The translations under genes were made by a program, and so were the position numbers. Source: Parabacteroides sp. AM08-6 (GTDB lineage Bacteria; Bacteroidota; Bacteroidia; Bacteroidales; Tannerellaceae). From it: a stretch of 64,000 nucleotides of DNA. The stretch is taken from positions 1 to 64,000 of the forward strand of contig NZ_QRMP01000015.1 in NCBI RefSeq assembly GCF_003473295.1, in the 5' to 3' direction. Positions 37,066 to 44,953 of this stretch are shown piece by piece (position 1 is the stretch's first letter; each line of letters opens with the position of its first letter). Under the pieces are notes generated by a model that was not told the origin of the DNA, ran no database searches, and saw nothing but the letters and a program-made list of their open reading frames with translations.

Positions 37066-38313
37066 TTATTCGTTCAAATTCAATTTGTTTTTATCTTTAT
37101 AAATAGCCATATCGGAAACAACGACTTGGTCACCTTCAATCAAGCCATCGATTACTTCCACATATTCGAAGTTGCTATCTCCCAGCCGGACTTTCCGCTT
37201 GATGAGCTGGTTACCGTTCACGACAAAAAGCTCATATTCGCCTTTTCCCTGATAATAAGATGAATTGGCAATGCGAAGCACATCATCTTTTACGGCATTC
37301 ATGACATAAACATCCGTTTTCAAGCCGGAACGAAGACGAAAGTGATTGTCCTCCCTGAGTTGCACTGTAAAGGAAATCACTCCGTTTCTGGACAAAGGAG
37401 TAACTTCGCTTACCACCCCTTCCAGCTTATCATTTCCTATCTTAACAACGGTTTTACTGCCTGTGGCAATACGGTCACCATAGGTATCGGCAATCTCACC
37501 CTCTATCTTGAAATGGGATAAGTCTGAAATGACGGCCACTTGCGTACCTTGTCCTGCCAAAGAACCTATTTCGTTGTTGATATAAGTCAGGATTGCCTTG
37601 CGCGGAGAACGGATTTGGGCATCTTCAAGAGTACGACGAGTCTCAGCCAAGCTTTTACGGAAAATGTTTAATTCCAGTTCCTTTACTTTCAGGTCGGCAT
37701 CTACCAAAGCCTGTTCGTTTTCGTATTTTTGTTCGTCTTCCTTGAGTTTGAGAAGGCTCACATTATAATCGAGTTCCACTTGGCGTACCTTGTCTGTTGT
37801 GCCGGCTCCCAAACTATCAAGATAGCGTTCGTTACGGAGTTCGACGGCCTTACGGTCCAGTTCCATACGGGAAACCTTCAGGTTCATTTCCATTTCAGAC
37901 AATTTATTATGATTAATGACGCGTTGTTGCTGGAGTTGGAGACTTTTCATCTGTTCCTCGTCGAGCTGTTTATTATATTCCGTCTCTGCACTTTGTAAAT
38001 CGAGCTTAAGGATAGGAGTACCTACGTCCACAGAGTCCCCCCCTTTTTTATACACTTCCACAATACGGGAATTAATAGGTGAAGTTATAATTTCTTCGAA
38101 GGCGGGGACCACTTTTCCGGAAGCGTTGACCGAGACTTCAATCACTCCTTTATCGACAGTAGAAAAGGTCAAATCTTTCCGTTTCAGGCTGGTTTGAAGC
38201 ATAGAAATCACCAAGACAACAACTGCAATGACACCTCCCGCCACCGCTCCAATCTTGAGAAATTGCTTTCGCTGTTCTTTCCTTTGTTGCTCTTTTGATA
38301 TCTCTCTGTCCAT
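37066..38313 (-). CDS. HlyD-family periplasmic adaptor subunit
   Basis: A 415-residue inner-membrane-anchored adaptor starting at MDREISKEQQ; the longer frame to 38415 would cross the sigma-54 promoter and is rejected. Basic N-terminus, one helix (about 19-41), a lipoyl half (NASGKVVPAFEEII), a long coiled coil (about 95-215), second lipoyl half (IRSPRKAILTYINNEIG) and beta-barrel regions ending ALYK-type acidic tail. It would bridge the FtsX-type permeases to the TolC-family protein at 30679-32160. First gene of a sigma-54 promoter operon. Confidence 0.93.
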   Translation of the reverse strand: MDREISKEQQRKEQRKQFLKIGAVAGGVIAVVVLVISMLQTSLKRKDLTFSTVDKGVIEVSVNASGKVVPAFEEIITSPINSRIVEVYKKGGDSVDVGTPILKLDLQSAETEYNKQLDEEQMKSLQLQQQRVINHNKLSEMEMNLKVSRMELDRKAVELRNERYLDSLGAGTTDKVRQVELDYNVSLLKLKEDEQKYENEQALVDADLKVKELELNIFRKSLAETRRTLEDAQIRSPRKAILTYINNEIGSLAGQGTQVAVISDLSHFKIEGEIADTYGDRIATGSKTVVKIGNDKLEGVVSEVTPLSRNGVISFTVQLREDNHFRLRSGLKTDVYVMNAVKDDVLRIANSSYYQGKGEYELFVVNGNQLIKRKVRLGDSNFEYVEVIDGLIEGDQVVVSDMAIYKDKNKLNLNE

Positions 38314-38338
38314 ATTTATTTTTATTTTGTGTTTTAGA

Positions 38339-38355
38339 GGCAAACTCCGTGCCAA
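38339..38355 (-). promoter_or_regulatory. Sigma-54 promoter of the HlyD-ABC operon
   Basis: Minus strand reads TTGGCACGGAGTTTGCC: GG, ten bases, GC, a near-ideal -24/-12 element. About 25 bases separate it from the ATG at 38313. Confidence 0.88.
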
Positions 38356-38394
38356 AAATATAAACAGCTGATTCTGTGTAAACTTCCGGAAAAT

Positions 38395-38422
38395 ACAGTG
38401 TTCAATATCGGACACTGTGTTC
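38395..38422 (-). promoter_or_regulatory. Paired activator sites upstream of the HlyD operon
   Basis: The 13-bp palindrome GGACACTGTGTTC at 38410-38422 is identical to the one before the TolC operon. A second half-like site ACAGTGTTC at 38395-38403 follows after a 6-base spacer and lies 39 bases before the -24 element. Spacing and order match the TolC operon closely. Confidence 0.75.
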
Positions 38423-38487
38423 GTTTTTGTACAAAACTTTTCTTGTCCGGCTCTTGTTTTCTCGTTACAACTAAAAAAAATAGACTT

Positions 38488-39339
38488 ATGAACGCTAAAA
38501 TTTCAGTCTTGACAAGCTTTGCCTGTTTTATCCTGCTTCTGGCAGGGTGTAGCAGAGATAATGAAAACATTCCCGGTGGCATCGAACCACCTAAAACGAT
38601 TCTGGATGCTTTCAATCTGAAGTACCCGGAAGCGACCGATACGGAATGGACGGTCGATGACGATTATTATGTCATCGGATTTAAGAATAATCATCTCGAT
38701 AATAAGGCTTGGTTCAGTCATACCGGTGTATGGGCTATGATTAAAACAGACCTGCCACTCAACCAACTGCCTGAAGCCATCTCCGCTTCTATCCGGCAAA
38801 GCAATTACGCCGATTGGCTAATAGAAGAAGTCGATACGATTGGACGTGCCGGTATGGGTACTATCTACAAGGTGGAAGTAGAAAAAGGGAAACAGGAAAC
38901 AGACCTATATTATACGGTGTACGGCAATCTGATTAAAGCTATCGACGATGCAGTTAATCAGGAGGATATTCCTATTGTCGTTCCGGACAAGATTGCCAAC
39001 CTGATGGAAGTCACTTTTGCCGGTGCGGAATTATTGGATATCGAAAAACAAACTTTCGACGTAAAGCTGGCAATATTAGATAAAACTGTTTTTAAAACCG
39101 TTCTATTGAATGAAGAATATTCTTGGCAAAGTACAACTTGGCAACTTTCGGAAAAGGAAGTACCGGCTACCATCTTAGAAAGTTTTAATGCTTCAGAATA
39201 TAGCCATGATAAAATAACACATATATACATCTATACAGATGCCGACGGAGCTTTTTACAAATTCAGTGTCATCCATAACGGACAGGAGGTTACAGTAACA
39301 TTCGATGTATTTGGAAATATCGTTTCAATGCCTTCCTAA
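38488..39339 (+). CDS. PepSY-like (DUF2874) two-unit lipoprotein
   Basis: A 283-residue lipoprotein with lipobox LLLAGC. I start at MNAKISVLTS; the upstream in-frame Met at 38398 lies within the regulatory region. Two PepSY-like units: PKTILDAFNLKYPEATDTEW with NKAWFSHTGVWAMI, and PDKIANLMEVTFAGAELLDI with YSWQSTTWQL and a terminal FYKFSVIHNGQEVTV. It is divergent from the HlyD operon, and its promoter region contains the palindromic activator sites, so it may belong to the same regulon, though I see no sigma-54 element reading in its direction. Confidence 0.83.
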   Translation: MNAKISVLTSFACFILLLAGCSRDNENIPGGIEPPKTILDAFNLKYPEATDTEWTVDDDYYVIGFKNNHLDNKAWFSHTGVWAMIKTDLPLNQLPEAISASIRQSNYADWLIEEVDTIGRAGMGTIYKVEVEKGKQETDLYYTVYGNLIKAIDDAVNQEDIPIVVPDKIANLMEVTFAGAELLDIEKQTFDVKLAILDKTVFKTVLLNEEYSWQSTTWQLSEKEVPATILESFNASEYSHDKITHIYIYTDADGAFYKFSVIHNGQEVTVTFDVFGNIVSMPS

Positions 39340-39354
39340 AAGGACAAAAACACC

Positions 39355-39401
39355 ATCGGTCAGGAGCACCAAACACATTGGAACAAGTGCCCCTAACCGA
39401 T
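39355..39401 (-). terminator. Terminator-like hairpin after the GH2 gene
   Basis: A 15-bp stem with a 17-base loop. As minus-strand RNA the two mismatches become G-U pairs, and GGTGTTTTTG follows, so it suits the GH2 transcript better than the convergent lipoprotein gene. Confidence 0.6.
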
Positions 39402-39409
39402 AACATTTA

Positions 39410-41914
39410 TTATTCACTAATCAATTCTACCTCAGCACCTTTTACACCCGGTGCAGAGGCTTCAAGCACAATCACTCCCGGCCGTTCATCGGTCTGGACA
39501 ATTGCTGTCAATTGACCTTTAAACAGAGACATTTGCGGAGCTTGGAACGATTCGAGGCAAGAAGGGTCACCATTTGCCGCTGCACGATACGAACCATTTC
39601 CACGGACATGGAATTTCACCTTCTGACTAGCTTCCGGACAGAGGTTACCTTCTTTATCGACCACCCGGACCAAAATAAAAGAAAGGTCCTTGCCATCCGC
39701 TTTTAAACGATTGCGGTCGGCAATCAGTTCGATGTGATGCGGTTTACCGGCAGTATGTACTTCTTCTTCGGCGACAGCATTCCCATCCTTGTCGTAAGCA
39801 ACAACTTTCAGTGTACCAGGTTCATACCGGGTATCCATCCACATCAAGCGATAACGTTTCTGGCGTTCAAGACTTTTTTGAGCAGCTTCGGTATAACTGC
39901 TGTCAATATCGATAGACAAATCTTTCGTTCGTTTTCCCTGACTTTTTCCATTGATAAAGAGTTCGGCGGAAGGATAGTTCGTGTAAACAAAAACGGGAGT
40001 CACTTCACCTTCGCGTCCCGGCCATGTCCAGTGCGGGAGGATATGTAAAGTCCTCTCCGCCTTATTCCAATGACTGCGATACAAGTAATAACGGTCTTTT
40101 GGTATACCGGCAAGATCGATGATACCGAACAGGGAACTATGGCTTGGCCAATCAGTATAATAAGGAGTCGGTTCGCCCAGATAATCGAAGCCTGTCCATA
40201 CAAATTCGCCAATACAATAAGGCAAGTCTTCATGCTGGATAAAATCATCTTCGGGCAAATTGGACCAACTACAATGTTCCACATCATAAGAAGAACTCTG
40301 ATGATCATCGTATTTGGCCATCGCTTTCCGTTCTACCGGAAATTTATATACACCGCGGGAACTGACAGTCGAAGCAGTTTCACTCCCCAAGATAATCTGT
40401 TGCGGTAGCTTCCTGTAATTTTCTTGATATTTGAACGGACGATAGTTGAAACCCGCCACATCCATGACGGCAGCAAAGTTGTTATTGACAACGGCATCGG
40501 GAGCATCCATCCCTTGTGTAACAGGACGTGTCGGGTCTTCACGATGACAGATATCCTGCAACATTTTAGCAATCTTGCAATCACCCTCGTTCCATTGATT
40601 AGGTACTTCGTTTCCAATACACCACATCACCACACTGGGATTATTCCGGAAATTATGTATCAAGTTTGTCAAATCTTTTTCCGCCCATTCGTCGAACAGC
40701 AAATTGTAGCCGTTCTTACATTTCGCCACATTCCACTCGTCAAAGCTCTCGGCCATAATCATCATTCCCATTTCATCGCAAGCACGAACCAGCTCGGGAG
40801 CAGGCATATTGTGAGAGGTCCGGATAGCATTACATCCCATATCTTTCAGGATACGAATCTGGCGGCGGATGGCAGCATCATTTACGGCAGCACCCAACGG
40901 ACCTAAATCGTGATGATTACAAACTCCTTTAAAAACCGTCTTCTCTCCATTCAGGAAAAAGCCTTTTCCCGGAACGATTTCAATGGAACGCACCCCAAAT
41001 GGGGTCGTGTAAATATCTTTCAGCTCTTCGCCTTCATACAAACGGGTTTCAACACTATATAACACCGGAGAGGCAGGCGACCACAAGGAAGGCTGACGAA
41101 GCACAAAATCCTGGCTTGCCTGGTTATCACTGTATTGGATTTGTGAAAGTGGAGTACGCAAAGAGGTTAACCGCTGATGATTCGGATTCCAAATGCTGGT
41201 CTCCACACTATATTTATCAAGGTCTGCACCTTCCGGCAATACTACTTGTGTACGGACATTCACTTTTGCGAAGTCCTTATTCACGGTCGGAGTAGTCACA
41301 TAAGTTCCCCACACCGGGATATGGGCCTCTTCTGTTACAATCACATGCACGTTCCGGTAGAGTCCGGCTCCGGGATACCAACGGGAAGACTCCGGCAGAT
41401 TTTCGAGACGAACGGCCAAGGTATTCTTCTCCCCCGGCTTCAGATACTTCGTAATGTCAAAATGAAAGGAATTATATCCATAGGGCCAATAACCGACTTT
41501 CTGCCCGTTTACATAGACATTAGCATGGCTCATTGCCCCGTCAAACAGGATTGTAGCCCGTTTACCGGAAGCAAACTGTGGCACTTCAAATTCAGTACGA
41601 TACCACCCCGTACCGACAAAAGGCAGACCACCGGTACGTCCGGCATGTTCCATCGCCTCTTTTTGTCCATCTTGCGAGATAGCCACTTCCTGTTTATCGT
41701 TTTGGGAGTTAAACGGGCCGTAAATGGCCCAATCGTGCGGGACAGTTACAGATTGCCACTTACTGTCATCGAAAGCCGGCTTTATAAACTCTTCACTGTC
41801 TTCGCGGGTAAATTTCCAGTTTTTTTCCAGCAGGAACTCGTTCCGAACCTGTGCCGTCAGAACCGACATCCAGCCAAACAAGCCTAATAATGCGATAAAA
41901 TAGATTCTTTTCAT
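39410..41914 (-). CDS. Secreted glycoside hydrolase family 2 enzyme (beta-galactosidase-like)
   Basis: An 834-residue exported enzyme with a signal peptide (about 1-22, VLTAQ). Domain order fits GH2: jelly-roll sugar-binding domain (about 25-195), Ig-like domain (about 205-312), TIM barrel (about 315-600) with acid/base Glu436 in IGNEVPNQW and nucleophile Glu512 in LGSETAS, then a DUF4982-like and a further Ig-like domain. Linkage and sugar cannot be fixed from sequence; relatives include beta-galactosidases, beta-mannosidases and beta-glucuronidases. No SusC/SusD pair is adjacent, so it is outside a classical polysaccharide utilisation locus. Confidence 0.93.
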   Translation of the reverse strand: MKRIYFIALLGLFGWMSVLTAQVRNEFLLEKNWKFTREDSEEFIKPAFDDSKWQSVTVPHDWAIYGPFNSQNDKQEVAISQDGQKEAMEHAGRTGGLPFVGTGWYRTEFEVPQFASGKRATILFDGAMSHANVYVNGQKVGYWPYGYNSFHFDITKYLKPGEKNTLAVRLENLPESSRWYPGAGLYRNVHVIVTEEAHIPVWGTYVTTPTVNKDFAKVNVRTQVVLPEGADLDKYSVETSIWNPNHQRLTSLRTPLSQIQYSDNQASQDFVLRQPSLWSPASPVLYSVETRLYEGEELKDIYTTPFGVRSIEIVPGKGFFLNGEKTVFKGVCNHHDLGPLGAAVNDAAIRRQIRILKDMGCNAIRTSHNMPAPELVRACDEMGMMIMAESFDEWNVAKCKNGYNLLFDEWAEKDLTNLIHNFRNNPSVVMWCIGNEVPNQWNEGDCKIAKMLQDICHREDPTRPVTQGMDAPDAVVNNNFAAVMDVAGFNYRPFKYQENYRKLPQQIILGSETASTVSSRGVYKFPVERKAMAKYDDHQSSSYDVEHCSWSNLPEDDFIQHEDLPYCIGEFVWTGFDYLGEPTPYYTDWPSHSSLFGIIDLAGIPKDRYYLYRSHWNKAERTLHILPHWTWPGREGEVTPVFVYTNYPSAELFINGKSQGKRTKDLSIDIDSSYTEAAQKSLERQKRYRLMWMDTRYEPGTLKVVAYDKDGNAVAEEEVHTAGKPHHIELIADRNRLKADGKDLSFILVRVVDKEGNLCPEASQKVKFHVRGNGSYRAAANGDPSCLESFQAPQMSLFKGQLTAIVQTDERPGVIVLEASAPGVKGAEVELISE

Positions 41915-42000
41915 TCGTATTTAGTGTTTTTGTAGTTTTTAGCAAGGCAAAAATAACTAAATTTGTAACCTTTACAAACTAAATCTACAGATTATAAAAC

Positions 42001-43311
42001 ATGTTGTTACAATTAGCATTCGTATTAATCGCAATTATCATCGGCGCTCGCCTGGGAGGTATCGGTCTAGGTGTATTGGGAGGCTTAGGACTGGCCGTGC
42101 TGACTTTCGTCTTCGGACTGGAGCCAACCTCTCCCCCTATCGATGTAATGCTAATGATTGTAGCGGTTATTGCAGCAGCCAGTTGTATGCAAGCAGCCGG
42201 TGGTTTGGACCTGATGGTGAAGTGGGCGGAAAAGCTGTTGCGTAAAAACCCTTCCAAGATTACGATACTAAGCCCTTTAGTCACTTATATCTTTACTTTT
42301 ATAGCCGGAACCGGCCATGTAGCTTATTCTGTTCTTCCGGTCATTGCGGAAGTAGCGACAGAAACCAAAATACGTCCGGAACGCCCATTGGGAATCGCCG
42401 TGATTGCTTCCCAACAGGCCATTACCGCCAGCCCGATTTCAGCGGCTACCGTAGCTTTGTTGAGTATGCTGACCGGTAGTGGTTTCCAGGTTTCACTATT
42501 CAATATCCTGATGATTTCCGTTCCCTGTACATTAGCCGGTGTCCTGGCGGGAGCCTTCTATTCACTACGGGTCGGAAAAGAACTGAAAGACGATCCGGAA
42601 TATCAAAGACGCTTGGCAAACGGAGAATTTACAGTCGAGAAGTTCCATTCGCAGGACGTCCGGAACCATCGGGCTGCCGGTTTATCGGTCGCGATTTTTA
42701 TTCTGGCAACTATCGGGATTATCTTGTTTGGTTCCATTGAAAGTATTCGTCCGGTATTTAGCGGGAAGCCATTGTCGATGGCTGCTATTATTGAGATTTT
42801 AATGCTTTCGGCGGCAGCTATCATTCTGTTGGCAACACGTACGGATGGTATCAAAGCGGTACAAGGCTCTGTCTTCTCCGCCGGGATGCAAGCGGTAGTC
42901 GCCATTTTTGGGATTGCTTGGATGGGCGACACGTTTATCGGAGGAAATATGGCTGAGTTGAAAGGTTCTATCGAACAGGTCGTGACACAGATGCCTTGGC
43001 TGTTCGGAATTGCCCTTTTCCTGATGTCCATTTTACTATTCAGCCAAGCTGCTACTATCCGTGCATTACTCCCGTTGGGACTGGCTCTGGGCATTTCTCC
43101 TTATATGCTGATTGCTCTCTTCCCGGCCGTAAACGGCTATTTCTTCATTCCGAACTACCCGACTGTTGTAGCAGCCATCAACTTCGACCGTACAGGAACG
43201 ACCCATATCGGGAAATACATCCTGAATCATTCGTTTATGATGCCGGGACTGATTGCAACCGGGGTTTCAGTGGGGCTGGGACTATTAGTGATACAATTGC
43301 TATCGTTTTAA
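42001..43311 (+). CDS. Anaerobic C4-dicarboxylate transporter, Dcu family
   Basis: A 436-residue inner-membrane carrier with about 10-12 helices, full length for DcuA/DcuB proteins. Family-like stretches: GARLGGIGLGVLGGLGLAVL near the N-terminus, FIAGTGHVAYSVLPVIAEVA (about 101-120) and FIPNYPTVVAAINFD near the end. Dcu proteins exchange fumarate, malate or aspartate for succinate in anaerobic respiration, fitting a gut anaerobe. DcuA and DcuB cannot be told apart here. Stand-alone gene, divergent from the GH2 gene. Confidence 0.93.
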   Translation: MLLQLAFVLIAIIIGARLGGIGLGVLGGLGLAVLTFVFGLEPTSPPIDVMLMIVAVIAAASCMQAAGGLDLMVKWAEKLLRKNPSKITILSPLVTYIFTFIAGTGHVAYSVLPVIAEVATETKIRPERPLGIAVIASQQAITASPISAATVALLSMLTGSGFQVSLFNILMISVPCTLAGVLAGAFYSLRVGKELKDDPEYQRRLANGEFTVEKFHSQDVRNHRAAGLSVAIFILATIGIILFGSIESIRPVFSGKPLSMAAIIEILMLSAAAIILLATRTDGIKAVQGSVFSAGMQAVVAIFGIAWMGDTFIGGNMAELKGSIEQVVTQMPWLFGIALFLMSILLFSQAATIRALLPLGLALGISPYMLIALFPAVNGYFFIPNYPTVVAAINFDRTGTTHIGKYILNHSFMMPGLIATGVSVGLGLLVIQLLSF

Positions 43312-43642
43312 AACGAAATATATATTTATCAATCTCGAAACAATCTGGTCAGGAGCCGATTACTTCCCTTCTCCTATCTCTACAGATTGACAAGATGTTC
43401 TCCATTTGAGTGCTTCACTGTCGTATTGATACGTTAAAAAGAGTTACATGTGCGGGTAATTTATTTTACCCGCCATATTAATCCTATTTAGTCGCTATAC
43501 TAGTGACATTTTGATAATATAGCCAACCTGCCACTTCACACCCAATTACATACAGAAATCCGGTTATTTCATACACCGCTTCCTTAATCACTTGTCTCCT
43601 ATTGCAATCTTCATTACTTTTGTTCTCATCAGATAATAAGCA
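43312..43642. other. Intergenic region holding repeat copy B
   Basis: 331 bases with no convincing reading frame. It carries the second copy of the 85-bp repeat (43434-43518). The last 120 bases before the LytTR gene have no clear TAnnTTTG box; a promoter within the repeat (around the shared TTTGATAAT) is possible. Confidence 0.6.
43434..43518. repeat. 85-bp dispersed intergenic repeat, copy B
   Basis: Matches 145-229 with 7 mismatches and no gaps, same orientation. The hairpin stem GCGGGTAA/TTACCCGC is conserved while a loop base differs (T for C), and most differences lie outside the stem. It ends 124 bases before the LytTR start. Confidence 0.75.
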
Positions 43643-44005
43643 ATGAGAAAACACCTTGTCATATCAACAAATAACGATCTTGTACGTATCCTGCCGGAGC
43701 ATGTACTTTACATCTCTTCGGATGGAAATTACTCGACATTGATACAAATAGACGGGGAAGTGAGATTGGTTACTTTTCAATTGGGACAAATCGAAAAAAT
43801 AATTGCGGAACAATTGGGAAACGAAGGATGCGTTTTCATACGGATTGGAAAGTGCCTGATTATTAACAGGAGCTATATTTACTATATAAATATTTCCAAG
43901 CAACAACTGATTTTATCGGACAACAAAACGTCCAAACATTCCGTATCTGCTTCGAAGGAAGCATTAAAGAAATTAAAAGAGTTGATTGAAAAAGAAAATA
44001 TATGA
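43643..44005 (+). CDS. Stand-alone LytTR DNA-binding protein
   Basis: A 120-residue cytoplasmic protein consisting essentially of one LytTR domain (LVRILPEHVLYISSDGNYSTLI as core start, FIRIGKCLIINRSYIYYI as the last conserved part). It lacks a receiver domain and membrane helix. In Bacteroidota such minimal LytTR proteins act as local regulators. It overlaps the next gene by four bases (ATGA), so it is expressed with the membrane NAGPA-like protein. Confidence 0.88.
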   Translation: MRKHLVISTNNDLVRILPEHVLYISSDGNYSTLIQIDGEVRLVTFQLGQIEKIIAEQLGNEGCVFIRIGKCLIINRSYIYYINISKQQLILSDNKTSKHSVSASKEALKKLKELIEKENI

Positions 44006-44853
44006 AACAGTATAAAGACATAAAAGAAGATGACATACGAGTAATCGGAAATGCAGAGACTGTTTCTTTCTATCAAAAATGGAAAGTGACCATTATTTGC
44101 TGCTGCCTACTGATTGCTGCCGGAATCGTTGGTTTCCTGTTTTTTATGCCCGCAAAAGAGGCTGTTTCCTACTTTGAAGAACCGGAAAAAACGGTCACTT
44201 ATAAAACGCCGGATACCGTATCTGTTCAAACCTCAAAAGGATATATCGAAGTAAAAGAGGAAACAGTCAATGACGTTCCGATGTTTATCTATATACCGCA
44301 CGAGGCGCAAGCAACACTGCAATTGGGGTTGCCCGTCCAAACAGACTCGACAGTCCTTTTTGTAGCCCAAGCCGCCGATATACGAAAAGATAATGAAGAT
44401 ATTGTAAGCGAATTTGTTTGCGCAGGAGAACAACTGGCACGGGGAACAGCCAAACCTGGTTTTTGTGCAATTATCCGGGATGAAATCACGATTGGAATGG
44501 CTAAGCAGACCCCACTCCTGCAACAAGCAATCGACCAAAAGGGATATTTCTTCCGCCAATATGCCTTGGTTCACAACGGAGAATTGATAGAAAACAAACC
44601 GAAGAATAAATCAATCCGACGGGCATTGGGCAAACAACGGGGAAAAATCGTAATGATAGAAAGCCGAAGTCCGGAGTCTTTCCATGATTTCTCACAAGCA
44701 CTCATCGATATCGGGGTATCGGATGCCATTTACCTGGTTGGAAGCACCGCATACGGCTGGTATAGAAACAAAGATGGCAAACAAACGGAATTCGGCATAT
44801 TCAATAATGCTTTACCGGCTACTGCGAGCTACATAGTCTGGAAAAGTAAATAA
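44002..44853 (+). CDS. Membrane-anchored NAGPA/DUF2233-like protein
   Basis: A 283-residue protein with a cytoplasmic N-terminus of about 28 residues, one helix (about 30-50), then an extracytoplasmic domain. The part VHNGELIENKPKNKSIRRALG, KIVMIESRSPESFHDFSQALIDIG and SDAIYLVGSTAYGWY follows the pattern of phosphodiester-glycosidase (NAGPA) proteins. The usual DGG(G)S motif reads LVGS here, so the conserved Asp is missing and the enzyme may be inactive or divergent. Translationally coupled to the LytTR gene. Confidence 0.6.
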   Translation: MKQYKDIKEDDIRVIGNAETVSFYQKWKVTIICCCLLIAAGIVGFLFFMPAKEAVSYFEEPEKTVTYKTPDTVSVQTSKGYIEVKEETVNDVPMFIYIPHEAQATLQLGLPVQTDSTVLFVAQAADIRKDNEDIVSEFVCAGEQLARGTAKPGFCAIIRDEITIGMAKQTPLLQQAIDQKGYFFRQYALVHNGELIENKPKNKSIRRALGKQRGKIVMIESRSPESFHDFSQALIDIGVSDAIYLVGSTAYGWYRNKDGKQTEFGIFNNALPATASYIVWKSK

Positions 44854-44879
44854 TACCAGAATATATATTTTATAAGGAA

Positions 44880-44903
44880 TGACGATAGAGTTTTTTATCG
44901 TCA
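44880..44903 (+). terminator. Small hairpin after the NAGPA-like gene
   Basis: TGACGATA pairs with TATCGTCA around an 8-base loop containing the T-run. It lies between the second and third genes of the cluster, so it may separate or attenuate them rather than end transcription. Weak as a terminator. Confidence 0.35.
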
Positions 44904-44953
44904 AGGGAATTCCTACACTCTTTTTTAGCTATTAATCTTTTAATTATATACAG

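Noticed and set aside
37066..38415. HlyD gene starting at 38415
   Set aside because: The added codons pass through the promoter and activator sites; the real start is 38313.
38423..38487. Sigma-54 promoter for the PepSY-like gene on the plus strand
   Set aside because: No GG-N10-GC arrangement was found in this direction; only fragments such as TTGTCCGGCTCTTG.
41177..41887. 236-codon plus-strand frame opposite the GH2 gene
   Set aside because: Antisense of the conserved sugar-binding domain; composition typical of a shadow frame.
39410..43311. GH2 enzyme plus Dcu transporter as a polysaccharide utilisation locus
   Set aside because: No SusC/SusD pair, no sugar regulator, genes are divergent, and the transporter is for dicarboxylates.
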